DNA from: JBGPRB01 sp964422155
GTDB lineage: Bacteria; Chloroflexota; Dehalococcoidia; Dehalococcoidales; RBG-16-60-22
DNA length: 46,148 bases
Assembly (NCBI GenBank): GCA_964422155.1
Contig: CAYQZZ010000010.1
Span: 1-46,148, forward strand
Direction of reading: 5' to 3'
The notes beneath the pieces are model-generated. The model did no database searches and was not told where the DNA came from. It was given only the letters and a program-made list of their open reading frames with translations. Made by a program: the position numbers and the translations under genes. Shown here piece after piece: positions 14,948 to 21,491 of this stretch; position 1 is the first letter of the stretch, and each line of letters starts with the position of its first letter.

Positions 14948-16114
14948 TTACTTTCTTGGTCGATGAAAGAGGAGTACTTCATTACTTGCATGTTGGTTAC
15001 TCTCGGTATTTGTATACCATTTTCTATTCGGAACAAGGCGGTTAGGGCGTTGTGAGGTAAGGGTACTGAATGGCTTAATTTCTTCATAGCCAGCCAACCG
15101 CATAGAATCTAGGAAAGCTGGAAGTTGCGTGTCAGGATTAGAGAAAGCAACCAGTTGCGCTACTAAAGCATCAGGATGAATAAACAAACGAATTGAATCG
15201 AATATTTCCTTTAGTCGTATGAAGTACGTTTGTATTCCTGACGATGACCTTCCTCCTAAGGTATAATATGCCTCACCGTGACCATTCTGAAGCCCAGCTA
15301 ACCAAAAAGGTGCTGGTGTTTCTCTACGGCTATTTACCTGCCATCGATGATAAAGAACGTGAACTCCAGGATATGGTGGTGAAGTTAACACTAGGCGAAC
15401 TCTTGACTGCATTCTACTGAAAACTCGTTTGTTTATTAAGTCATCGAGACTCCCAAGATATAATTGTCTTTTCCCGGTGATCTGATTCTTAGGTATTTCT
15501 TTATCACGAGTCGTTGATACTAATTCGTCTAGTCCATCTAACATCTCTTTTACCTGTTTCATTAGTTGTTCTCTAAGGGCATTGATTTGAGGAAGTTCTT
15601 TTCGGCAGTCTATTGCCCATTGTGCCAATCTAAGTAAAGCGCACTTGGCAAAATTCTTTTGCCGAGGAAATTCAAACATGTCGATAGTTTTAACTAAATT
15701 GATAAGAATATTCCTAAACTCGTTAGGGATATGCTTTAATCCATCACTGTCATCGAGATGTTCTTCGTCAAAGGATTGAATAATATTGATTCTATCTACC
15801 CATTCAAGAATCTTTCCTTTATCTCTTTTACTAAGCGGTGTAGTTTTCACTTTGGTAATGAAACAGGAAAGAGGGTTAATATCAACTCCGACGGCGTTAC
15901 GACCATTTGCAATCGCCTCGACTATAGTCGTGCCGCTACCCATAAACGCGTCCAGTACATAATCATCTTCGTTGGTAAACTTAAGTATGATTTCCCTAGC
16001 AAATTCTGGCGAGAATCTCGCCGGGTAGCGATAGAAATTGTGGGTTAAGCCTGAAACGCGTTTTTCGGAATATAACGACCTGATTAATTCTAGTTCGTCA
16101 TTGATGGAATTCAT
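14948..16114 (-). CDS. DNA methyltransferase (amino-methylating, TSPPY type)
   Basis: AdoMet-binding motif I DAFMGSGTT (residues 55-63), motif II GVDINPLS (76-83) and catalytic motif IV TSPPYPG (244-250). Before motif I lies FYRYPARFSPEFAREII, a motif X-like element. Motif I precedes IV with a ~180-residue helical insert, unlike the common beta-class order. TSPPY enzymes methylate exocyclic amino groups (N4-cytosine or N6-adenine). The gene starts four bases after the RHH regulator stops. Its stop faces the GHKL ATPase stop. No restriction subunit is adjacent, so it either protects host DNA from the GHKL module or acts alone. Confidence 0.85.
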   Translation of the reverse strand: MNSINDELELIRSLYSEKRVSGLTHNFYRYPARFSPEFAREIILKFTNEDDYVLDAFMGSGTTIVEAIANGRNAVGVDINPLSCFITKVKTTPLSKRDKGKILEWVDRINIIQSFDEEHLDDSDGLKHIPNEFRNILINLVKTIDMFEFPRQKNFAKCALLRLAQWAIDCRKELPQINALREQLMKQVKEMLDGLDELVSTTRDKEIPKNQITGKRQLYLGSLDDLINKRVFSRMQSRVRLVLTSPPYPGVHVLYHRWQVNSRRETPAPFWLAGLQNGHGEAYYTLGGRSSSGIQTYFIRLKEIFDSIRLFIHPDALVAQLVAFSNPDTQLPAFLDSMRLAGYEEIKPFSTLTSQRPNRLVPNRKWYTNTESNQHASNEVLLFHRPRK

Positions 16115-16118
16115 TGTA

Positions 16119-16289
16119 TTAATTATTGCTTTCTTTATCTTTTCCTGATGCTTTTAGCTCACGCAGGATTGCACGAATAATTAACTTCGTCATAGAAACG
16201 TGTTCCTGGAGTGCTTTTATCCTTAGCTCGGTGTGCATGCTTTTGGGTAAGTATATTGTCGTCTGGATTTTATCAGGGATTTTTATCAC
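16119..16289 (-). CDS. Ribbon-helix-helix regulator, 56 aa
   Basis: GTG at 16289 opens a frame reading MIKIPDKIQTTIYLPKSM, then HTELRIKALQEHVSMTKLII and RAILRELKASGKDK before TAA at 16119. The strand TTIYLPK followed by two helices is the CopG/Arc/MetJ fold. AAGGGA lies about 10 bases upstream. It is followed after 4 bases by the methyltransferase ATG, so the pair forms an operon. Palindromic AT-rich sequence overlaps the promoter upstream and is the probable operator, making autoregulation of the methyltransferase likely. Confidence 0.72.
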   Translation of the reverse strand: MIKIPDKIQTTIYLPKSMHTELRIKALQEHVSMTKLIIRAILRELKASGKDKESNN

Positions 16290-16321
16290 CTATCATCATT
16301 CCCTTAACATTTATTAGATAT

Positions 16322-16350
16322 AAAATAACATAATAATATTATTCTGTCAA
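16322..16350 (-). promoter_or_regulatory. Promoter of the RHH-methyltransferase operon with palindromic operator
   Basis: On the minus strand TTGACA (16350-16345), a 17-bp spacer and TATTTT (16327-16322). The spacer contains the palindrome AATAATATTATT, and further AT-rich palindromic sequence (TAATGATGTTATTA) lies just upstream. This is where an RHH repressor would bind. Confidence 0.65.
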
Positions 16351-16412
16351 CATATAATAACATCATTATATTACTAGAGAATTCTCGGTAGATCAATTAG
16401 GTAGAATTGAGA

Positions 16413-16637
16413 CTATCTTATCAACCTATCCACCGGAGAAGCTAACACATGCCTCTTAAAAACATCATCAAATCCCAGAGCTTGGGTATAACGTCTTGTC
16501 ATCTCCAATGTAGAATGTCCCAGAGCTATTTGTAGTTCAAACGGATTCGCTCCATTTCTTAAGAAACTGATAGCAAAACTATGTCTTAATTTATGAGGTG
16601 ACATCGGGATATTGAGCCTTCTATAGGTGCTTGTTTT
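16413..16637 (-). pseudogene. Truncated tyrosine recombinase (C-terminal fragment)
   Basis: The frame reads RLNIPMSPHKLRHSFAISFL, then NPFELQIALGHSTLEMTRRY: the HxxR, LGH and catalytic Tyr of a tyrosine recombinase/XerC-type C-terminus are all intact. The N-terminal two thirds, including the first catalytic Arg, is missing; a stop codon (TAA) closes the frame at 16638. It differs from the island integrase, so it is the relic of a third recombinase. It is followed immediately by the dispersed promoter repeat copy 3. Confidence 0.8.
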
Positions 16638-16705
16638 TTACCAGGCATACTAAATGCTTAAGTTATATTGAAATTGCAAATAAGCAACATTCTAGTGCAT
16701 CTGGA

Positions 16706-16787
16706 ATAGTTTTGCTTGCTGCTGTTTGAATAGTGAAGTACCAAAACACCCATGTATCTTGACAAAAGACTAAAACGGGATTAGAGT
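16706..16787 (+). promoter_or_regulatory. Dispersed promoter repeat, copy 3
   Basis: -35 TTGACA 16759-16764, 17-bp spacer, TAGAGT 16782-16787. About 80 bp align with copy 2. It precedes the HNH gene, whose own AGAGG ribosome binding site is at 16804-16808. Confidence 0.65.
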
Positions 16788-16812
16788 TACCATAAAATGA
16801 AAAGAGGTTACC

Positions 16813-17115
16813 ATGGCTAGAGTAAGAAGTACAAAGTCGGATAGTAGCTCATTTGACGAGGCAACAATAGAGGCCGTTTGGCAAAAAGGCACTCCAGAAC
16901 CATTATACCCTACATTCCGAAAAGATAAATGTGGCGCTTCTATGCAACGTAACAGATATGGTAAAACAGAACAATGGGGTTGGGAAATTGACCACATTAA
17001 ACCAGTATCGAAGGGTGGGAGTGATGACTTAAGCAACCTACAACCGCTTCTGTGGGAGAACAACAGGCAAAAAGGTGATGATTGGCCAGATTGGTCATGC
17101 GCGGTTAAATCTTGA
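16813..17115 (+). CDS. Small HNH endonuclease
   Basis: The C-terminal half carries the HNH/McrA-type core: WEIDHIKPVSKGGSDDLSNL, then QPLLWENNRQKG. Asp-His, Asn and Asn-Arg-x-Lys are at the expected spacing. The N-terminal 45 residues are polar with no extra domain (TIEAVWQKGTPEP). At 100 residues it is a minimal HNH protein, which may nick or cut DNA. A single zinc-site Cys pair is not present (only KCGAS). It is a solitary cargo gene with its own promoter repeat. Confidence 0.82.
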   Translation: MARVRSTKSDSSSFDEATIEAVWQKGTPEPLYPTFRKDKCGASMQRNRYGKTEQWGWEIDHIKPVSKGGSDDLSNLQPLLWENNRQKGDDWPDWSCAVKS

Positions 17116-17212
17116 CGTAATGTGTGATAAAAGAGAAGTTGTGCTTATAGATAAGGCCATAAAGGATTCATAATCCGTTGTGGGCGGGTATGCATAGTCG
17201 GTTTTTAATTAA

Positions 17213-17269
17213 CTCGACTCACTCACCATATATCAGTACTTAAAACGCGCCGGGTGGGGCGGTTAGTTC
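17213..17269. repeat. Island-end-like repeat, right copy
   Basis: Gap-free similarity to 1-57 (see that entry). It includes the stop codon of the membrane gene at 17263. The 97 bp before it back to the HNH stop hold no gene. Confidence 0.55.
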
Positions 17270-18291
17270 TGGTTCTTCTTCGCGATGAAAGTCGAAAGAA
17301 CCACGCCTAAAATACCTACGATTGCCACAAGTATGCACGCATTTGCTGAAACATCTGAGAACATCAATAATCCCGAGCCAACGATGGATACGATACCACC
17401 GATGGTAAATACGATTTCTTTCGGTTCGTTTCTGAGTTGCGTGAAAAAAGACTTGAGACTGCTAATATCGAATACCTTTTTATTCGACCCATTTCCAAGG
17501 TAAGCAAGAGCGGTTAACCATGTTTGTACACCTAAAAAGAACAGACCGCCAGCTCCTCGTACGGCTTCCGTCGTGCCAGAAGACTTGATGGCAAACGCAA
17601 TACCCCATATGGCAAGAACTACAGCCCCAATTGAAATTAGCGAATCACGTTTTTGACTCTTCATCATTCGAACGATGAGTTTGTTGTTCTCTTCAACTTT
17701 CGATAGAAGCTTCTCTTCGTTACCCATTTGTGGCGGGTCATTAGTCTTGTCCATCTCGTGTCCTCCATCATCTTCGGGAAGGTCTTCCTGTTCAAGCTTC
17801 GACAAATAGCCTTCTAAAATGGACTTTGTTCCAGCTGCTTGCTCAGCCATACCTTCTATCCTGTGCCGTGCCCATACCAAGCCATCAGCTCTCAACAAAA
17901 GCGTGGCAAGTAACCTCTCAGTATTTTCGGCGAACCTATTATATGCTTCACAAGAGATAGCAGCATATTCAACAATCCGACGTTTTCTGATGTTGCGAAT
18001 AAGTCTTACCTCACCACTTGAGACTGCATATTGCATAGCAGAGTATTTCAATCGTGAAATCAACAGCGGCACATCGCCATTTGGTTGTAAACATTGCCCC
18101 AAGTATTGCATAGTCGATATTACTAATCCGATGTTGAACCGTAACTCAATTAATATTTCCGGCATCATCGACTTGAGTATTTTTTGATTCTCGCGCCATT
18201 TGATAAAGGCGCTACCGCTAAACCACAATAAAAATGAGGCTATTACGCCCCCGAACGTAGCTACGAAAGTTAATAATGCAGAATTCGTCAC
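17263..18291 (-). CDS. Multi-pass membrane protein, unknown
   Basis: An N-terminal membrane helix (residues 5-26, LTFVATFGGVIASFLLWFSG), a cytoplasmic helical domain of ~185 residues ending in an acidic stretch (EDLPEDDGGHEMDK), then four more helices (about 216-236, 250-268, 295-315 and 317-337). The soluble insert contains a possible coiled coil (LLSKVEENNKLIVRMMKSQK). The architecture resembles membrane effectors of some defence systems, but I see no effector domain I can name. The GTG start coincides with the predicted transcription start, so the message is probably leaderless. Confidence 0.72.
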   Translation of the reverse strand: MTNSALLTFVATFGGVIASFLLWFSGSAFIKWRENQKILKSMMPEILIELRFNIGLVISTMQYLGQCLQPNGDVPLLISRLKYSAMQYAVSSGEVRLIRNIRKRRIVEYAAISCEAYNRFAENTERLLATLLLRADGLVWARHRIEGMAEQAAGTKSILEGYLSKLEQEDLPEDDGGHEMDKTNDPPQMGNEEKLLSKVEENNKLIVRMMKSQKRDSLISIGAVVLAIWGIAFAIKSSGTTEAVRGAGGLFFLGVQTWLTALAYLGNGSNKKVFDISSLKSFFTQLRNEPKEIVFTIGGIVSIVGSGLLMFSDVSANACILVAIVGILGVVLSTFIAKKNQN

Positions 18292-18297
18292 AAAAGT

Positions 18298-18326
18298 ATC
18301 ATATACTTGTATGTATCAAGTGTCAA
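18298..18326 (-). promoter_or_regulatory. Strong promoter of the membrane protein gene
   Basis: TTGACA (18326-18321), 17-bp spacer, TATGAT (18303-18298), then six bases to GTG at 18291. The spacer has the palindrome CTTG-N7-CAAG, a candidate operator. Confidence 0.75.
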
Positions 18327-18345
18327 TAACTACTTAAAAACGTCT

Positions 18346-19176
18346 TCATGCCACAATCGCCCCGTACATCTTGAGACTGTCTTCGAACCTGACGCTTCTC
18401 GTATACCGCTCAACCATCGCCATCGACTCCCATCGACCTAAACGCATAATGTGAAGTGAATCTATACCACGTTTAGCAAGAAGTGACGCAAAGGTTCTCC
18501 TAAAGGTATGTGCATTACACGGCAACCCTGTCTTTACTCTTAACTGCTTTAACATCTCAACAATCCCCCAGGAATTCAAATTCCAAAGCCTTCCATTAGC
18601 CTGATGCTGAGACAGCCACGTCCGCATCAACCTTTCCGTCCGTTCACCGAATGGCGCTAGCCCCTCCTTATTGCCCTTACAAACAACCTTGATAACCCTA
18701 TTGTCCCAATCTATATTCTTGGGATTTATATTCGCCAACTCGGATAACCTCAATCCTGAGTCAACAAACAGAGATATAATTGCCTTGTCTCTTACACAAT
18801 CTGCCTGTTCAATCAGGTGCTCCACCTGCTCCTGACTCAAGCTGGGCAATATCTTCTTCTCCACTTTCGGCGCGTCGACAAGCAGAATAGGGTTTTTCTG
18901 TGAATTAAGGTTATACCCGGACTTGGGAGAGTACAGCCAGTTGTAGAACACCCTTAATGTGCGGAAATAGGCATGTTTCCCACCATTTGAACATTTGAGA
19001 GAATCTAGGAACTCGGTTATCTCCTGGCCGGTCACATTTATACCAACAACTCGTCTAGCAAGATTCAAATAGCTCCGGTAGAATTCAAATGACCTCGGTG
19101 ATAATCCCTGTCTGCGTGATTTCAGGAAATCTGTCAACAAAGTGGATATATTTGTCAACAAAGTGGAAGTATGCAT
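18346..19176 (-). CDS. Tyrosine recombinase, island integrase
   Basis: 276 residues. The N-terminal SAM-like core-binding domain spans about residues 10-90 (FLKSRRQGLSPRSFEFYRSY). The catalytic domain has Arg in DSGLRLSELANI, Lys in VVCKGNKEG, HxxR in AHTFRRTFASLL, Trp in LGRWESM and Tyr in VERYTRSV. It catalyses integration and excision at tRNA-Sec. ATG 19176 is chosen because a longer frame to 19230 would begin inside the tRNA gene. The first codons lie 1 bp from the repeat and encode STLLT twice from a 15-bp DNA repeat. The end RFEDSLKMYGAIVA matches the remnant at 658-708. Confidence 0.93.
   Translation of the reverse strand: MHTSTLLTNISTLLTDFLKSRRQGLSPRSFEFYRSYLNLARRVVGINVTGQEITEFLDSLKCSNGGKHAYFRTLRVFYNWLYSPKSGYNLNSQKNPILLVDAPKVEKKILPSLSQEQVEHLIEQADCVRDKAIISLFVDSGLRLSELANINPKNIDWDNRVIKVVCKGNKEGLAPFGERTERLMRTWLSQHQANGRLWNLNSWGIVEMLKQLRVKTGLPCNAHTFRRTFASLLAKRGIDSLHIMRLGRWESMAMVERYTRSVRFEDSLKMYGAIVA
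19132..19167. repeat. Two 15-bp direct repeats, 21 bp apart, near attR
   Basis: TGTCAACAAAGTGGA occurs at 19132-19146 and 19153-19167. The 21-bp period equals two helical turns. The pair lies 10 bp from the attachment repeat, inside the first codons of the integrase, where arm-type recombinase sites or an autoregulatory operator are expected. Confidence 0.6.
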
Positions 19177-19245
19177 TGGCGGGAGCGCATGGGAGTCGAA
19201 CCCACCGAAGACATGTTTAATGCCCCCCAACGGATTTGAAGTCCG
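19177..19245 (-). repeat. attR: 69-bp direct repeat within tRNA-Sec
   Basis: Identical to 739-807. On the tRNA-coding strand it starts in the anticodon stem and ends at the acceptor 3' end. The tRNA remains whole because the element brought its own copy of the 3' part. Confidence 0.93.
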
Positions 19246-19275
19246 CGAAGCCCACCGGGACTCATCCGCTCCCGC
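19178..19275 (-). tRNA. selC: tRNA-Sec, anticodon TCA
   Basis: The RNA decodes UGA as selenocysteine. The acceptor GCGGGAGC (5' end at 19275) pairs with GCTCCCGC over 8 bp. A long six-pair D stem GAGTCC-CGGT-GGGCTT is typical of tRNA-Sec. The anticodon loop CTTCAAA carries TCA (19239-19237) on a CGGA/TCCG stem. A long variable arm (GGGGGCAT with ATGTCTTC, loop TAAAC) and a T-arm with GGTTCGACTCC follow. CCA is not encoded. The organism therefore should make selenoproteins; selA, selB and selD are not in the window. The gene hosts the island. Confidence 0.95.
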
Positions 19276-19353
19276 AATCGGGATAAGTATATCTTACCTT
19301 ATCAGGTGGTATCAAGGGCTTTTAAAGCTTACGGAGACTCCGTACCCCGCTCT

Positions 19354-19845
19354 TCAGCCCAGCCCCATCTCCTTCAAGACTGCTTGAACTATTTCCGGTA
19401 GTTTCTGCTTTAGCTCGGCGGAAAGCTCCATTCCCCAGTCTATTTCCTTGGGCTCGATGCCGATGATGACTGTTTCCACCGGCTCGCTGCCCGTCAGGGA
19501 CATGAGCTTCAGGTTTTGGACCACGCCCAGTTCGTGGGCCGAGGCAAGGCTCCCCTTTTCCGCGGCCAAGTCTTCCGGTTTAAAGCGGTAAATAGTTCCC
19601 GCCTGGCCGCCGGCTCTGGCAGCGTCGATGATAATTATTTTATCGCCGGCTCTGGTGTAAGCGATTAGGTCAGGAGATGTCCCGCCGTCAATGAGTTTTA
19701 TATCCGGGGGGAGGTCGATTTCCTGGAGCGATTGTACGGCGTGGATGCCGATGCCTTCGTCTTTGAGCAGCAGATTGCCGACGCCTATGACCACGATTCT
19801 TGGCGGAGAATTTTCCGCGGATTGATTATCAGGGGATGTTGACAC
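19354..19845 (-). CDS. Hydrogenase maturation protease (HycI/HyaD/HoxM family)
   Basis: 163 residues. VVIGVGNLLLKDEGIGIHAV carries the nickel-binding Asp/Glu region of the family, LIDGGTSPDLI the second conserved block, and IIIDAARAGG the third. It cleaves the C-terminal peptide of a [NiFe]-hydrogenase large subunit after nickel insertion. GTG start at 19845, with GAGGAG five bases upstream. It is the last gene of the hyp operon; the large-subunit substrate is not in the window. I cannot tell which hydrogenase it serves. Confidence 0.9.
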   Translation of the reverse strand: MSTSPDNQSAENSPPRIVVIGVGNLLLKDEGIGIHAVQSLQEIDLPPDIKLIDGGTSPDLIAYTRAGDKIIIIDAARAGGQAGTIYRFKPEDLAAEKGSLASAHELGVVQNLKLMSLTGSEPVETVIIGIEPKEIDWGMELSAELKQKLPEIVQAVLKEMGLG

Positions 19846-19865
19846 TTTTTCTCCTCATCAAATAT

Positions 19866-19963
19866 GTCATTCTGGCCCCGTATCGGTGTACGGGGTAAAC
19901 TCCGGCCAGAATCCAGGCCACCCCTTTTCTCCACCACTGGATTCCAGCTTTCGCTGGAATGAC
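19866..19963. repeat. REP-like palindromic element, family A
   Basis: Outer arms GTCATTC and GAATGAC enclose three hairpins: TTCTGGCC/GGCCAGAA, CCCCGTA/TACGGGG, and ATTCCAGC-TTTC-GCTGGAAT. The same building blocks occur in reverse order at 39353-39423. It folds as a junction and probably belongs to a small non-autonomous repeat family. Confidence 0.75.
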
Positions 19964-20003
19964 ACTCTAAGAATTTTATTTCAATGCTTCACGCAGCTAG
20001 GCG

Positions 20004-21032
20004 TTAGCATATTCTTGGCAGAAGCTCGCCGACCGGCATGTCCACGATACGGGAAGCCCCCAGGCTGGTCTTCATGACGACGCGACCCGGGTGTTCCGCA
20101 ACCACTTCACCGATGATGACCGCGTTCTTCCCATATTTGTTCTGCTTCATGTTTGCCAGGATGGCATCAGCATCTTCACAGGCCACGACGGCTGCCAGTT
20201 TACCCTCGTTAGCGATGTGCAGCGGGTCGAGTCCCAGCAGTTCACAGGCGGCCAGCACGGCCCTGTCCACCGGAATTTTATCTTCTTCTATCCTTATGCC
20301 GACCTTGGACTGGCCGGCGAAGTCGTTGAGGGTGGTGGCCAGGCCCCCTCGGGTAGGGTCGCGCAGGCAGTGAATATTCGCTGATGCCGCCAGCATGTCC
20401 GCCACGAGATTATTCAGGGGGGCGCAGTCGCTGGGCACGGGCACCTGGAAATTGAGGCCTTCCCGCTTACTCAGTACGGCGATACCGTGGTCGCCGATGT
20501 TGCCGCTGACGATAATTTTGTCTCCGGGCCGGGCGTTGGCGGCGGATATATCGACTCCTTCCGGCACGATGCCGACGCCGGCGGTATTGATAAAAAGCTT
20601 ATCGGCGCTGCCCTGGTTGACCACTTTCGTATCGCCGGTGACGATTTTTACCCCGGCTTCCCCGGCCGCTTTCTTGATAGAACCGACTATCTTTTTCAGG
20701 TCGTCAACAGGCAGGCCTTCTTCGATGATAAACGCCAGGCTGAGGTAAAGCGGTCTGGCGCCGCTCATGGAAAGGTCGTTGACGGTGCCGCACACGGCCA
20801 GCCTGCCGATATCCCCGCCCGGGAAGAAGATGGGATTGACCGTATAGCTATCGGTGGTAAAGGCTAACTTCCCGCTCACTTCGAAGACCGCCGAGTCATC
20901 CAGCTTGTCCAGTATCGGGTTGGCCAGGTCGGGCATAAAGCTCTCGATGAGGTCGTGCATGAGCTTGCCGCCGCTGCCGTGCGCCAGCAGGATTTTATCT
21001 TCTTGTATATTATTTTTGTTATAATTTTCCAT
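20004..21032 (-). CDS. hypE: Carbamoyl dehydratase HypE
   Basis: 342 residues, usual length. LAHGSGGKLMHDLIESF is the N-terminal AIR-synthase-like motif, LDDSAVFEVSGKLAFTTDSYTV the ATP-binding Asp region, and the protein ends LLPRIC, the conserved tail whose Cys carries the carbamoyl group. With HypF it converts carbamoyl phosphate to the thiocarboxamide and then thiocyanate that supplies the CN ligands of the [NiFe] site. Its start overlaps the Nudix gene stop by 14 bases. Confidence 0.96.
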   Translation of the reverse strand: MENYNKNNIQEDKILLAHGSGGKLMHDLIESFMPDLANPILDKLDDSAVFEVSGKLAFTTDSYTVNPIFFPGGDIGRLAVCGTVNDLSMSGARPLYLSLAFIIEEGLPVDDLKKIVGSIKKAAGEAGVKIVTGDTKVVNQGSADKLFINTAGVGIVPEGVDISAANARPGDKIIVSGNIGDHGIAVLSKREGLNFQVPVPSDCAPLNNLVADMLAASANIHCLRDPTRGGLATTLNDFAGQSKVGIRIEEDKIPVDRAVLAACELLGLDPLHIANEGKLAAVVACEDADAILANMKQNKYGKNAVIIGEVVAEHPGRVVMKTSLGASRIVDMPVGELLPRIC

Positions 21033-21468
21033 AAAATTCTTCGAAATCGCCTTTATAGCTTCCCTGCTCCGGGAATCCCGACCTTACTAACTGGCACAAC
21101 TTAGTAGGAAACCCGTAGTCCTTTAACCTGTCTACAGGAATCATAGCTAACTCTTTTATTTTTTCTGTCTCCAATTGAAACTCCTTGCCGGACCGGAGCT
21201 CACCACCTATCTTCTCTACTAAAAATAGCATGTGAACAATATGAGTGTTGCGGTAAAATCTATCGGTAACATAAAGCAATTCTTTAACTGCTATGTCCAG
21301 CCCGGTCTCTTCCTTTATCTCCCGTATCAGGCATCGCTCTATAGTTTCTCCGAATTCCAGTTTGCCTCCCGGAAGAGACCAATGACGTGTTTCAGTAACG
21401 TCCTGCTTAACCAGCAATATTTTCTGGTCTTCTATTAAAATTGCCGTTGGTCGTACGAGCAACCCCAA
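21019..21468 (-). CDS. Nudix hydrolase
   Basis: The Nudix box is complete: GGKLEFGETIERCLIREIKE then ETGL (residues 34-57), with the REIKEETG metal-binding core. It hydrolyses a nucleoside diphosphate linked to another group; the substrate is not evident. TTG start with GGGGGAAG three bases before. It is inserted between hypD and hypE and overlaps hypE by 14 bases, so it is part of the operon although Nudix proteins are not required for hydrogenase maturation. Confidence 0.92.
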   Translation of the reverse strand: MGLLVRPTAILIEDQKILLVKQDVTETRHWSLPGGKLEFGETIERCLIREIKEETGLDIAVKELLYVTDRFYRNTHIVHMLFLVEKIGGELRSGKEFQLETEKIKELAMIPVDRLKDYGFPTKLCQLVRSGFPEQGSYKGDFEEFYGKL

Positions 21469-21491
21469 TTACTTCCCCCGTTTGTTACTTG

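Larger units (their letters stand above)
739..19245. mobile_element. selC-integrated genomic island, ~18.4 kb
   Basis: The element is bounded by a perfect 69-bp direct repeat and carries a tyrosine recombinase (18346-19176) next to the intact tRNA-Sec. It is more AT-rich than the hyp and ribosomal genes to the right. The left half is a single-strand operon with an ATPase and a J-like protein; the right half holds cargo with its own promoters. I see no transposase, relaxase, type IV secretion gene, phage structural gene or terminase, so it is neither an obvious conjugative element nor a prophage. It could be a satellite-like or mobilisable island. Integration at selC is well known for pathogenicity islands in enterobacteria. 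Confidence 0.88.
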
